NCBI RefSeq assembly: GCF_004138485.1
Contig: NZ_RYEV01000004.1
Location: 556,803-620,802, forward strand
Source: Peristeroidobacter soli
GTDB lineage: Bacteria > Pseudomonadota > Gammaproteobacteria > Steroidobacterales > Steroidobacteraceae
Reading direction: 5' to 3'
Length of the DNA: 64,000 nt
Part shown: positions 53,182-61,891 of the stretch, in pieces
How positions within the stretch are numbered: the first letter of the stretch is position 1
How the letters are laid out: each line of letters begins with the position of its first letter
Position numbers and translations under genes: made by a program
Notes under the pieces: model-generated
Database searches by the model: none
What the model was told of the DNA's origin: nothing
Seen by the model: the letters and a program-made list of their open reading frames with translations, nothing else

Positions 53182-53961
53182 TCACAGCGCGTGATCCTGT
53201 GCTTGAAACTGCATCAACGCGCGCGCCGTCAGCGACGCGGAAAACAGAAACCCCTGCCCCATCTGCACGCCGGCCTGCCTCAGCACCTCGGCCTGATAGC
53301 GCGACTCCACGCCTTCGGCGATCACCTGCAGCTGCGAATGAACCAGCAACGAACGCAATCCCGGCAGCCACGCCGGTTCCGGTGCGCGCTCCATCAGTTG
53401 CGCGATGAGCTTGCGATCGATCTTGATCACCTCGAAGCGACCGCGCGACAGCACTGCCAGATTCGCACCGGTGAGAAACACATCGTCCAGCGCCAGCCGC
53501 ACCCCCTGCTCGGCCATCATGTTGAGCGCATTCAATCCCAGTTGATCGGGCACGCCACGCTCGGTGATCTCGAGCAACACCTGGCCGACATGCGCTCGTA
53601 AGCCGGAGCGCACGGCTGCGTACTCCAACCCACCACGGCCGAGAATTTCGGGCGGCACGTTGATGCTGATATAAACATCGGCGTGTCCGGCCAGCCACTC
53701 GCCGAGCTCTTTGGCGATCGTTTCGATCACCCAATAGGTGAGCCGTCCCGACAGCGGTGTGTTCTCGATCTGCGCGACGAATTTGCTCGCCGGCAACACG
53801 GTATCATCGCGCCGCCAGCGCACCAGCGCCTCCGCGCCGACACCACGCCGCGTCACCAGCGAAACGATGGGTTGGTATTCGACGAACAGCTCGCCACGAT
53901 CCATGGCGCCACGCACATCCTCGGTCGTTATCGTGTCCGCATTCACTACACGTTCCGTCAT
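53182..53961 (-). CDS. Stand-alone EAL-domain protein (c-di-GMP phosphodiesterase family)
   Basis: A 259-residue protein made almost wholly of one EAL domain. Metal and catalytic residues are retained: E44 in the EAL motif (VGAEALVRW), N101, E131 (EITERG), D159-D160, K180 (KIDRKLI), E216 (VIAEGVES) and Q236 (GQGF). So hydrolysis of c-di-GMP is possible. Loop 6, normally DDFGTGYSS, reads DDVFLTGANL, an unusual change in the segment that helps dimerise and position Mg2+, so activity may be reduced or regulated. ATG 53961 was chosen over an upstream TTG. It is divergent from the kinase-channel pair at 54025. Confidence 0.88.
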   Translation of the reverse strand: MTERVVNADTITTEDVRGAMDRGELFVEYQPIVSLVTRRGVGAEALVRWRRDDTVLPASKFVAQIENTPLSGRLTYWVIETIAKELGEWLAGHADVYISINVPPEILGRGGLEYAAVRSGLRAHVGQVLLEITERGVPDQLGLNALNMMAEQGVRLALDDVFLTGANLAVLSRGRFEVIKIDRKLIAQLMERAPEPAWLPGLRSLLVHSQLQVIAEGVESRYQAEVLRQAGVQMGQGFLFSASLTARALMQFQAQDHAL

Positions 53962-54024
53962 TGTGCGATCCGCGCGTCGAATGTAAGCCTCGAAGCGCAA
54001 CCCGCGCCATGAGCACTAGGGCCA

Positions 54025-54933
54025 ATGCGAACGGCCTGCTTTACCTGTTACGAAAGCTGGATGTTCTCTGAAGCGGACAGGTATTTCGCCATTCTGCTGG
54101 CCGTGCAGATCGCCGTCCTCATCGTGCTCGGCGTGCAGAGCTGGATGCGTCATCGTACGGCGCGCGCCAGAGCGCGACGGGACTATATGGAAATCGCTCA
54201 CGTCGCGCGTCTCGCGCTGGCATCGGAGATCACCGCATCCGTCGCGCACAAAGTCACGCAGCCACTCAGCTCCATCCTCGCCGACATCGAGACCGCGCAG
54301 CTGATATTGAGCCGCAAGGAACCGGACCTCGCCGCGGTCCGCGACATCCTGGCCGATGTTCGCAAGGAAGATCTGCGCGCCAACCGCTTCGTCGAGAGCA
54401 TGCGCTTGCCTCTGCGCAAGCACGAGCTGCACCTGGAGCGCGTCGACGTGAATGCCCTGACCGCCGAAGTTCTGTCGATCGTGCTGCCGGATGCCATGCG
54501 TCGCAAAGTCGCCGTGCAAAGCACCCTCGAGCCTGGCCTGCCTCGCATTCCCGCCGATCGCCTGCATCTGCAACAGGTGCTCTTGAATCTGGTCGACAAC
54601 GCGCTCGATGCGATGGACGACTCGCCGGCCAGGTCGCGTCATCTGCTGGTCAGCACCGAGGCGCAGGACGATGACAACGTCAGGATCACCGTGCTCGACA
54701 ATGGTCCCGGCATCGATCCGACCCACATGGAGCGGCTGTTCGATTCGTTCTTCACCACCAAGAGCGATCGCCTGGGCCTGGGTCTGTCGATGGCGCGTGC
54801 CATCGTGCACATGCATGGCGGAGATCTGTGGGCGGAGAACCGTCCCTCCGGCGGCGCGGCTTTCATCTTCACCATTCCGATCTCGCAGAAGACCGAACCG
54901 GCGCTGCCGCGGCCGCGCGCGGTTACGACTTGA
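54025..54933 (+). CDS. Membrane histidine kinase with altered H-box (His-Lys)
   Basis: A 302-residue kinase. One N-terminal transmembrane helix (about residues 20-40, YFAILLAVQIAVLIVLGVQ) leads to HisKA with H75 in SVAHKVTQPLSSILADIETAQ and a HATPase domain (LLNLVDNALDAM, DNGPGIDP, RLGLGLSMARAI). The residue after the phosphoacceptor histidine is K76 rather than the acidic residue found in related HE-(I/V)-x-QPL kinases, which is needed for catalysis in studied relatives. So activity may be altered. Start may be ATG 54025 or 54061. It has no sensory domain beyond the helix. The MscS gene follows after 6 bp. Confidence 0.87.
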   Translation: MRTACFTCYESWMFSEADRYFAILLAVQIAVLIVLGVQSWMRHRTARARARRDYMEIAHVARLALASEITASVAHKVTQPLSSILADIETAQLILSRKEPDLAAVRDILADVRKEDLRANRFVESMRLPLRKHELHLERVDVNALTAEVLSIVLPDAMRRKVAVQSTLEPGLPRIPADRLHLQQVLLNLVDNALDAMDDSPARSRHLLVSTEAQDDDNVRITVLDNGPGIDPTHMERLFDSFFTTKSDRLGLGLSMARAIVHMHGGDLWAENRPSGGAAFIFTIPISQKTEPALPRPRAVTT

Positions 54934-54939
54934 GCGCTC

Positions 54940-56202
54940 ATGTTCGAGGACCTGGCAGCCAGCGTGCGGGATCGTCCCATCGCCTGGCTGGCACTGCAGA
55001 TCCTGCTGCTGATTCTCGCGGTTCTGGTCTCGTATCTGATCACACGCACCCTGCTGACTCGCCTTCTCGGTCGCGCGGCGCGCGTGACCGGGCCGCGCTT
55101 CGACGATGCCATTCTGGGCCCTGGCGTGATTCCCAGACTGGCGCAGGTCGTGCCTGCCCTGGTCGTCTATTACGGCTCCACGCTGCTGCCTTCCGTTCCT
55201 GGCGCGGTCCTCCCGGCGCTGCGTCGTGGGGTAAGCATCTATCTGGTCGTGGCCATCACCACCGCGATCATGAGTCTGTTCACGGCCATCGGCGCCGCTT
55301 ACGAGCGCTACGATCCACAGCGCGCCCGCCTCCATCCGATCAAGAGTTATCTGCAGCTCGGTAAAATCATCGTCGGCATGATCGCGACCATCTTCATCGC
55401 GGCGGCACTGTTCGATCGCGACCCGTTGTTGATTCTGTCCGGACTCGGCGCGATGACGGCGGTGCTCATGCTGATTTTCAAGGACACCATTCAATCGTTC
55501 GTCGCCGGCCTGCAGATCTCCGCCAACGACATGCTGCGCGTGGGCGACTGGATCGAGATGCCGCAAGTGAAAGCCGACGGTCACGCCATCGACCTGTCGC
55601 TGCACACGGTGAAGGTGCAGAACATGGACAACTCCATCACGTCCATTCCCACCTGGCGCCTGTTCAGCGAGAGCTTTCGCAACTGGCGCGGCATGTTCGA
55701 CTCCGGCGCCCGGCTCATTCAGCGCGCGCTGGTGCTGGATCAAACCTCGATTCATTTCCTCGGCGCCGGGGAATGGGAAGGACTGCAGCGCTTCGCGCTC
55801 ATCGAGAAGCATCTGGCGCACAAGCGCGCGGAGTTCGTGATGGCCGCGGATCTGGATCCAGTCAACGTGCGCCGCTCGACCAATGCGGGAATGTTTCGAG
55901 TGTATGTGCGGGCGTATCTGCGAGCGCACCCGCACGTCCGGCAGGACATGCCCATCCAGGTACGGCAACTGCAGCCCGTCCCGAGCGGATTACCGCTCGA
56001 GGTCTACTGCTACACCGCGACGGATTGGCAACGCTACGAAAGCGTGCAGGCCGAGATCTTCGAGCATCTGCTGTCGATCCTTCCGGAGTTCGGCCTGCGG
56101 GTGTTTCAACAACCGAGCATGGAACCCAAAGCGCGACCGCGGTCTAGTGAGTGGCATCGCCCACGTTCGAGCGACGACGCTTCTGCGCATACTCCTCGAT
56201 GA
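54940..56202 (+). CDS. MscS-family mechanosensitive channel (YbdG/MscM-like)
   Basis: A 420-residue inner-membrane channel that would open under membrane tension. Helices at about 15-38, 65-85, 92-115 and 140-190 include the pore-lining TM3 region, then the MscS beta-domain (FVAGLQISANDMLRVGDWIEMP, VKVQNMDNSITSIPTWRLFSESFRNW). The HPIKSYLQ segment and long C-terminal cytoplasmic domain match YbdG-type channels. It starts 6 bp after the kinase gene, so kinase and channel are co-expressed. The last 20 codons overlap the convergent BON gene by 59 bp and look unrelated to the family, suggesting the original stop was lost. Confidence 0.9.
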   Translation: MFEDLAASVRDRPIAWLALQILLLILAVLVSYLITRTLLTRLLGRAARVTGPRFDDAILGPGVIPRLAQVVPALVVYYGSTLLPSVPGAVLPALRRGVSIYLVVAITTAIMSLFTAIGAAYERYDPQRARLHPIKSYLQLGKIIVGMIATIFIAAALFDRDPLLILSGLGAMTAVLMLIFKDTIQSFVAGLQISANDMLRVGDWIEMPQVKADGHAIDLSLHTVKVQNMDNSITSIPTWRLFSESFRNWRGMFDSGARLIQRALVLDQTSIHFLGAGEWEGLQRFALIEKHLAHKRAEFVMAADLDPVNVRRSTNAGMFRVYVRAYLRAHPHVRQDMPIQVRQLQPVPSGLPLEVYCYTATDWQRYESVQAEIFEHLLSILPEFGLRVFQQPSMEPKARPRSSEWHRPRSSDDASAHTPR

Positions 56203-56950
56203 CATCGGAGCTCGCGGACTCCGCCCACTCCATGCCCTCATCGACTTTTCGTCCCGCCGCCTCGGCCACGTCGGCGGCGCCTTCTTTGGCTGCGTCGACC
56301 GCCTCTTTCGCGTCATCGGCATCGAAGCCTTCGCGCAGATTTCGCTCCATGGCGCGCTGAAATTCCTCAGCGATCGCCGCACCGAACTCGCCTAACGCCT
56401 TGCGCTCGCGGATCCCCCAGAACACCAGCGCGCCGCCCGCGCAACCGGCCAGCACGCGACCGGTGATGCCCCAGCCGCTGGCGCCTCGCGCCGATCTGAA
56501 GGCGCGTCCTTCATCGATGGCGTATTCGCCGTTGCCACGATGCTCGCTCAGATGATCGGTCACGAGGAACACGCCGGGCTGACGGCGCACTTCATCGAGC
56601 AGACGCTGATGCTCGTGCGGCTGCAGGTGACCGCGAAGAATGACATGTCCGTGATCCACCGCTACGTGGACGGATTCCGGATGCAGCACCGCCTGCCGGA
56701 TGACTCCGCACACGGACCGGCTCACTTTCCTGTCAGGCTGCGGGCGAAACATCGCTTTCGGGCGTGAGGCGAAGTAGCGCTCGGAGGCGTCCCTGCGCAG
56801 ATCGCGAGTGCTCCAATCGATGCGTCGAGCCGCGCGCCTGGCTCGATCCTGCAACAGGACGCGACGTGAGCGTCCGTTCACCGGATCCAGAAAATATACG
56901 GCCGCGGCGGTGACCGCGGCGCCGATGATCGATCGTGCCAGAGAGTTCAT
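56144..56950 (-). CDS. BON-domain envelope protein with N-terminal anchor
   Basis: A 268-residue protein. An N-terminal hydrophobic segment (MNSLARSIIGAAVTAAAVYFLDPVNGRSRR), typical of small BON proteins, is followed by a BON domain at about 80-135 (VCGVIRQAVLHPESVHVAVDHGHVILRGHLQPHEHQRLLDEV). There is a second hydrophobic segment (about 160-180) and an alanine/acid-rich helical C-terminus with a YtxH-like look. BON domains bind lipid or peptidoglycan and help keep the envelope stable under osmotic stress, which fits the neighbouring mechanosensitive channel. ATG 56950 follows GAGGAG. Its 3' end overlaps the channel gene by 59 bp. Confidence 0.8.
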   Translation of the reverse strand: MNSLARSIIGAAVTAAAVYFLDPVNGRSRRVLLQDRARRAARRIDWSTRDLRRDASERYFASRPKAMFRPQPDRKVSRSVCGVIRQAVLHPESVHVAVDHGHVILRGHLQPHEHQRLLDEVRRQPGVFLVTDHLSEHRGNGEYAIDEGRAFRSARGASGWGITGRVLAGCAGGALVFWGIRERKALGEFGAAIAEEFQRAMERNLREGFDADDAKEAVDAAKEGAADVAEAAGRKVDEGMEWAESASSDVIEEYAQKRRRSNVGDATH

Positions 56951-57051
56951 GCAGGTCTCCTCGAGCTTGCAAAAAAAGCCGCGCCCGCAGTACGCGAGCC
57001 AACCGAAAAGATGCTACTCGGCCAGATTGGGGACGAAAGATGGACCTTGGG

Positions 57052-59196
57052 CTAACGCCGCGTGAGCCCGAGCCCCAGCGCTTGCGATCTGGATTCGTGC
57101 GCGCCGGCGCGCTCGATGAGTGCCGCCGGCTCGATGCCGTCCTCGAACGGCGAGTAGTTCCACGAAGCGCAGATCATCGCGGCGACCCGTCCGGCCCAGC
57201 CCGTGTGCGGCCCGGCGTTCGCGGCGCCTCGCATATAAACGTACTCGCAGAACTCCAGCAGCTTGGACCGATTCACCGCCGCCACACGAACGGCGACATG
57301 CTGATGCACGATCCATCGGCTCAGCTCCGACGCACTCAATATCGATCCTGCCAGCGGACATCGAACGCGAATCGCGGAACCATACAATGACTCTATTTGT
57401 GACAACGCGCGAATCAGCAACATCCCCGCGGGCAGCGTCGCCCACGCCGCGTTGCCCGCTCCTCCGAAGAGCCGATTCAATACGGCACGCAAATGCTCCG
57501 GCTTGCCGATGCGGTCCGCATGCTCGCGATGAACGAAGCGCACTTGCTCACAGAAGCCAGGCAATCCGGCGAGCGCACCGGCTCGGAAAGCCACCGCGCC
57601 ACTCACCGCGAGCAGGCCGACTGAGGACAACACCTGGAACTGCATGCGGTCACTGATGATTAGCCGGAAGCCCGGCTCCTCATCGAGCTCTTCCGCCCGC
57701 CCGTCGAGCATCGAGGCTTCGCAATCCAAAGCGGCGATCGCAGCGATCAAGGACACGTAACATTCGATCGCGCGTTGCTCGTAGCGCGCATCTTGAACCG
57801 CCAGCTCCAGCGCCATCTCGAGCATGCTTTGCGCGCGTACCGCCGCCCATCCGCCGCCGGCGGCCTGCGTCGACAGGATCTCGAAGTTCTCGACCAAGTC
57901 GCTGCGCGCGTCTTTCGGGCGACGCGGTCGCTGCAACCGATACATCAATAATGCAGCCCACGGCTTGAGCGCCTGCCATTCGTGATGCACCGGACTGAGC
58001 CGGTTGCTGCGATTCTTCAGCTCCCCCTTCAGCAACGAGCGCAGCTGATGAGCGGCGAGATCCGCATCGACACAGGCCAGGGCCAGGGTGTGCAACAGCC
58101 ACGCGGGGGATTCCAGATGAGGACACTCGTGCTTGTGAGGTGGCGCGACCACTTGTGCCACCTTCAAACGAAACGCGGCGGGCTCGTGCGCCTCGCCCGC
58201 CGCAGCCGAGCTCGAGCGCCGGTCATAGAGCCAGCCCGTGACCGCCGATACCCATACGGCTTTGTTCCAGAGCATGTTGCAGAAAGCACGTCGCACGTCG
58301 AAAGCACCCGCCGGACTGTCGCAGGCGTAAGTGATGACGGAGAAGAATTCGTTCGCGTCGTGACGGTGCTGCTTCAGGCTGGCGAAGAGTTTTTCCAGCG
58401 AGGGCCTGCCGACCGCCGGCATCGTCGACGTGAGCAGCATGCGAACGCGCTGGACCGCGCGTGGCGCCAGGATCACCAGGTAGTGAGCGGCGGCTCTGGT
58501 GCCGCCACGATTCAGATCCACCGGCTGCGTGCAGCCCGTGAACAGGAAGGCTCCGGCCAGCTCACAATGCAAATAGTAAGCCCCCAGCTCCGGGTGGCGC
58601 GCGATCAGACACGGCACATCGGTCCGCCCCGCTGCGCGCTCTATCACGATCCGTGGATCGGCCAGCGCGCCCGCATCCTGCCGGAACCAGAGTTGCGGCA
58701 ACACCTGCAGCGTCGCGGTCTCGCAGCCCGTGTTCTTGATCTCGATCTGGATCAGGATCTCTTCGGGCCCCGACTTGGCGTATTCGACCATCACGTCGAA
58801 GCACGCCGTCTCACGATGCGTCACCGGCCGCTGGCGCTCGCGATATCTATAATGAGCGCGCAGATAGGAATGTGTCGGCAGGTTGTCGGCCTGCGTGCAG
58901 CGTCTGGAGGGCTGCATCGGCACGGCAATCGGCCGTTCCTGCAGGGTACTGTCATCGCCGCTGCGAATGGCGATCGCGAAACACAGTCGCATCTGTTCGT
59001 CGCAGATGCCCACCGGGCCATCGTCACTGCACTCGTAGGCCCACGAACGCAGCTGACCTGGCGCGCTCGCCGGTTCTTCGTTGTCGGAGCGTGCCCGAGC
59101 GCCGGGACGCGCGCTGTCACGCAAATAGGGGCCCCACTTCCGCCATGGCACGCCTCGTTCGTTGGCCTCGCGCAGACGGCCATGTTCTGCGGTCAT
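57052..59196 (-). CDS. Degenerate GH63/MGH1-like glucosidase homologue, probably inactive
   Basis: A 714-residue protein. The start MTAEHGRLREANERGVPWRKWGPYL, then GPVGICDEQMRLCFAIAI, LPTHSYLRAHYRY, CFDVMVEYAKSGPEEILIQIEIKN and VLPQLWFRQD, reads as the N-terminal domain of the roughly 880-residue GH63-like glucosidases. ADEFF..LW.KQ-type blocks appear as DANEFFSVI and FCNMLWNKAVW. From there on the family's WEYPW.AAWD, AYEWAFGDVNPP and LDNIGVFDRS..QSDGTSWM blocks (recalled) are gone or replaced (ESPAWLLHTLALACVD, HEWQALKPWAALL, AAGGGWAAVRAQSMLEMALELA). The fold probably survives without catalysis. ATG 59196 follows GGGGAGAG. Confidence 0.68.
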   Translation of the reverse strand: MTAEHGRLREANERGVPWRKWGPYLRDSARPGARARSDNEEPASAPGQLRSWAYECSDDGPVGICDEQMRLCFAIAIRSGDDSTLQERPIAVPMQPSRRCTQADNLPTHSYLRAHYRYRERQRPVTHRETACFDVMVEYAKSGPEEILIQIEIKNTGCETATLQVLPQLWFRQDAGALADPRIVIERAAGRTDVPCLIARHPELGAYYLHCELAGAFLFTGCTQPVDLNRGGTRAAAHYLVILAPRAVQRVRMLLTSTMPAVGRPSLEKLFASLKQHRHDANEFFSVITYACDSPAGAFDVRRAFCNMLWNKAVWVSAVTGWLYDRRSSSAAAGEAHEPAAFRLKVAQVVAPPHKHECPHLESPAWLLHTLALACVDADLAAHQLRSLLKGELKNRSNRLSPVHHEWQALKPWAALLMYRLQRPRRPKDARSDLVENFEILSTQAAGGGWAAVRAQSMLEMALELAVQDARYEQRAIECYVSLIAAIAALDCEASMLDGRAEELDEEPGFRLIISDRMQFQVLSSVGLLAVSGAVAFRAGALAGLPGFCEQVRFVHREHADRIGKPEHLRAVLNRLFGGAGNAAWATLPAGMLLIRALSQIESLYGSAIRVRCPLAGSILSASELSRWIVHQHVAVRVAAVNRSKLLEFCEYVYMRGAANAGPHTGWAGRVAAMICASWNYSPFEDGIEPAALIERAGAHESRSQALGLGLTRR

Positions 59197-59282
59197 CGGT
59201 GCTCTCCCCGTCAGCTCCTGCGTTGGCGACGACTTTGGCCGCGATGCGCGAGAACCGGCAATTTACCCTTGGTCCAACATCT

Positions 59283-60287
59283 TCAACTTCGTTTGCCGAG
59301 CTGTGCACGGATGCGCTCCGAGAAGTCCTCGGTGGAGTCCGCGGCCTGGGCAGCTTCGTTGATGTGAGCCCGGCGGCGCAGTTCCTCGAAAGGCAAGGAG
59401 CTGTCGAGCAACTGGCGGTGATAAAGATAGCTGTCGAACAGGCCGTTCAGATAATGACGAATGTCGAAGCGTGATCCCGGGCTGATGGTGCTGGCGTAGC
59501 GCACGATATTGAGCGTGCAGTTGTTGCTCAACAGATGATAGAACTCGGGCCGGTCCGCCAGCTCGTTGATGCGCTCCATATAGATCAGGAACAGGCGGCG
59601 TGCATTCTCGGGTGTGGTGCTGATTCGATACAGATATACATCCTCGGCACGATAGTTGGTGCGCACCCCGACGAGGTCCCGCTCCTCGCCCACCACATAG
59701 ATCAGCTCGAATTGCTTGAACAGCGAGCCGACCGGCGCGAAGCCCTCGTGAGCCTCGGGCCGCGCCTCGATGGAAATGCTCAAGGGTTCGGCGTCATCGA
59801 ACGTAAAGCTCAGGAAAGTGTGACCGACCGGTCCCGGCATCCAGTAGGAGATATAGAAATCCACGCCGGTCAGATGCGACAGGTAGACCGTACGTTCCAG
59901 ATAGCGCGGCGTGAAGTCGTCGGTGCTGCGGTACTCGAAGTCGCGGACTCCGACCAGGCGCACCTGATCGCCCGACACCACCGCCCGGGGCAGGACGGCG
60001 ACTTCGGGCCGCCAGTCGCGATCCTGCTTCGGCTTGATGGTGCTCCAGCCGATCACCAGGACGACGTACATGGCCGCGAAGGTCAGCCATACCCGCCGTG
60101 AGCGCGTGAGCCACAACGCCCAGATGCCAAAGGCCGCGAACGCGATCGCCGCTGCGAGCCGTAACCCCACCCACTGCGTCGGCCAGAACCAGAGGGCGAG
60201 CGCCGCCCATAGGACCAGCAGCGCCTGGATCAGGTGGCCGGTCGCATGCGCGAGCCATCGCAGAGCCAATCGCGTCCGAGGCAGCAC
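59283..60287 (-). CDS. DUF4105 (Lnb N-terminal periplasmic) membrane protein
   Basis: A 334-residue protein with three N-terminal hydrophobic segments (about 12-90) followed by a periplasmic DUF4105 domain. Features are FYISYWMPGPVGHTFLSFTF, SIEARPEAHEGFAPVGSLFKQFELIYVVGEERDLVGVRTN and FYHLLSNNCTLNIVRYA. The conserved His and the NNC pattern are reminiscent of a papain-like NlpC/P60 fold. GTG 60287 lies 3 bp after the aminopeptidase stop, so the genes are coupled. Biochemical role is unknown; an envelope hydrolase or transferase acting on an amide is possible. Confidence 0.85.
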   Translation of the reverse strand: MLPRTRLALRWLAHATGHLIQALLVLWAALALWFWPTQWVGLRLAAAIAFAAFGIWALWLTRSRRVWLTFAAMYVVLVIGWSTIKPKQDRDWRPEVAVLPRAVVSGDQVRLVGVRDFEYRSTDDFTPRYLERTVYLSHLTGVDFYISYWMPGPVGHTFLSFTFDDAEPLSISIEARPEAHEGFAPVGSLFKQFELIYVVGEERDLVGVRTNYRAEDVYLYRISTTPENARRLFLIYMERINELADRPEFYHLLSNNCTLNIVRYASTISPGSRFDIRHYLNGLFDSYLYHRQLLDSSLPFEELRRRAHINEAAQAADSTEDFSERIRAQLGKRS

Positions 60288-60290
60288 CGA

Positions 60291-61874
60291 CTATCTCTGA
60301 ACAGGCGTCGTATGCTCCGCTCGCTTCAGAAGGAATGCCGAGAGCAACGGCACTGGCCGGCCCGTGGCCCCCTTGCGCTCGCCGCCGACCGACGCGGTCC
60401 CGGCGATGTCCAGATGTGCCCATCGATAGCCCTTCGCGAACCGGGACAGGAAACAGGCGGCGGTGACTGCGCCGGCCGGTCGACCGCCGAGGTTGCTCAT
60501 ATCCGCGAAGTTGCTCTTCAACTGATCCTGATACTCATCCCACAGCGGCATGCGCCACGCCCGGTCGCCAGTGTCGGTGCCGCACGAATACAACTCATCC
60601 GCGAGCGCATCGTCATTGGCGAACAGACCGCTGGTCTGCGAACCGAGCGCGATCACGCAGGCACCGGTGAGCGTCGCGATGTCGATGACGCAACTGGGCT
60701 GGAATCGTTCGGCGTAAGTCATCACGTCGCAAAGCACCAGCCGGCCCTCCGCGTCCGTGTTCAAGATCTCGATGGTCTGGCCGGACATCGAGGTGACAAC
60801 GTCGCCCGGCCGGCTCGCGTTGCCGCCTGGCATGTTCTCGACCGCGCCCACGATGCCGATCACGTTGAGCGGCAGCGCCAGACGCGCCACCATCTTCAAC
60901 GCGCCGAACACGCTGGCCGCGCCGCACATGTCGTACTTCATCATGTCCAGATCGTCACCCGGCTTGAGCGAGACGCCGCCGGTGTCGAACGTCACGCCCT
61001 TGCCGATCAGCACGATGGGCTTCTGGTCCGCTTCGCTGCCGAAGTACTTCATCACGATGACCCGGCACGGCTGATCGGAGGCGCGGCCGACGGACAGCGC
61101 GGACTCCATGCCGAGCTTCGCCATGTCCTCGCGCTCGAGCACCTCGACCGGGAAACCGAACTCCTTGCCCAAGGCGCGAGCGGCATCCGCCAGATAGCCT
61201 GGATTGCAAACGTTGCCGGGCAGATTTCCCAGATCCTTGGTGAGCGCCATGCCTTCGGCGATGGCACGCCCGCTGCGCACCGCATATTCGAGCTCAGGCG
61301 TCACATCCTCATCGACCGACAGCGACAACTGCGGCGTCGCCGTGTTGTTCTTCGAGCTTTGCCTCGAGGCGAAGTGCGGAGCTGCGAACTTGTAATAGCC
61401 GTCGGCGAGAACGCGGCTCGCCTGCTGGACGCACCACGCATCGGAACGATCCATGTCGGCGACATCGGGCAATGGCAGATCGATACTGCGCGTCGTGCTC
61501 GATGCGAGCGCCTGCGCCGCTGTGCCCAACGCCTTGAGATAGGCCTTGCCGTCGAACTCCTGGCGAGGACCGAGGCTGACCAGCAACACCCGTCGCGTCG
61601 AGTCTCCGGAGGCGTAGTACAGCAGCAGCGTCTCACCGACTTTCGGCGGCAACTCCGCTTGTCTGGCGAGCTCCTGCAAGCGTCCGTTCAACGCCTCATC
61701 GAACGACTGCGCCGCGCGTGGCAACGAGCCGTCCGCATAAACGCCGAGCACCAGCAGCTCTGCCTTGCCCGTCTGCGACGCTGGTCGCAAGGTGATCTGT
61801 AGGGGCTCGCGCCGACCCACCAGCTCGGCTGGGTTGGCGTGCGATGAACCGTTCGACTTCAGACTCGCGGACAT
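60291..61874 (-). CDS. pepA: Leucyl aminopeptidase (M17 family)
   Basis: A 527-residue cytoplasmic di-zinc peptidase that removes N-terminal residues from peptides. Metal and catalytic residues are in place: K292 and D297 (IGKGVTFDTGG), D315, and D374, E376 and R378 in the signature NTDAEGRLVL. The divergent N-terminal domain (residues 1-190) is the usual M17 cap. ATG 61874 follows GGAGGT. It lies 17 bp after the AbgT transporter gene. Coupling of a peptidase with an AbgT transporter mirrors the p-aminobenzoyl-glutamate systems, so it may split an imported dipeptide-like compound. Confidence 0.93.
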   Translation of the reverse strand: MSASLKSNGSSHANPAELVGRREPLQITLRPASQTGKAELLVLGVYADGSLPRAAQSFDEALNGRLQELARQAELPPKVGETLLLYYASGDSTRRVLLVSLGPRQEFDGKAYLKALGTAAQALASSTTRSIDLPLPDVADMDRSDAWCVQQASRVLADGYYKFAAPHFASRQSSKNNTATPQLSLSVDEDVTPELEYAVRSGRAIAEGMALTKDLGNLPGNVCNPGYLADAARALGKEFGFPVEVLEREDMAKLGMESALSVGRASDQPCRVIVMKYFGSEADQKPIVLIGKGVTFDTGGVSLKPGDDLDMMKYDMCGAASVFGALKMVARLALPLNVIGIVGAVENMPGGNASRPGDVVTSMSGQTIEILNTDAEGRLVLCDVMTYAERFQPSCVIDIATLTGACVIALGSQTSGLFANDDALADELYSCGTDTGDRAWRMPLWDEYQDQLKSNFADMSNLGGRPAGAVTAACFLSRFAKGYRWAHLDIAGTASVGGERKGATGRPVPLLSAFLLKRAEHTTPVQR

Positions 61875-61891
61875 GTCAGCACCTCCGACGT

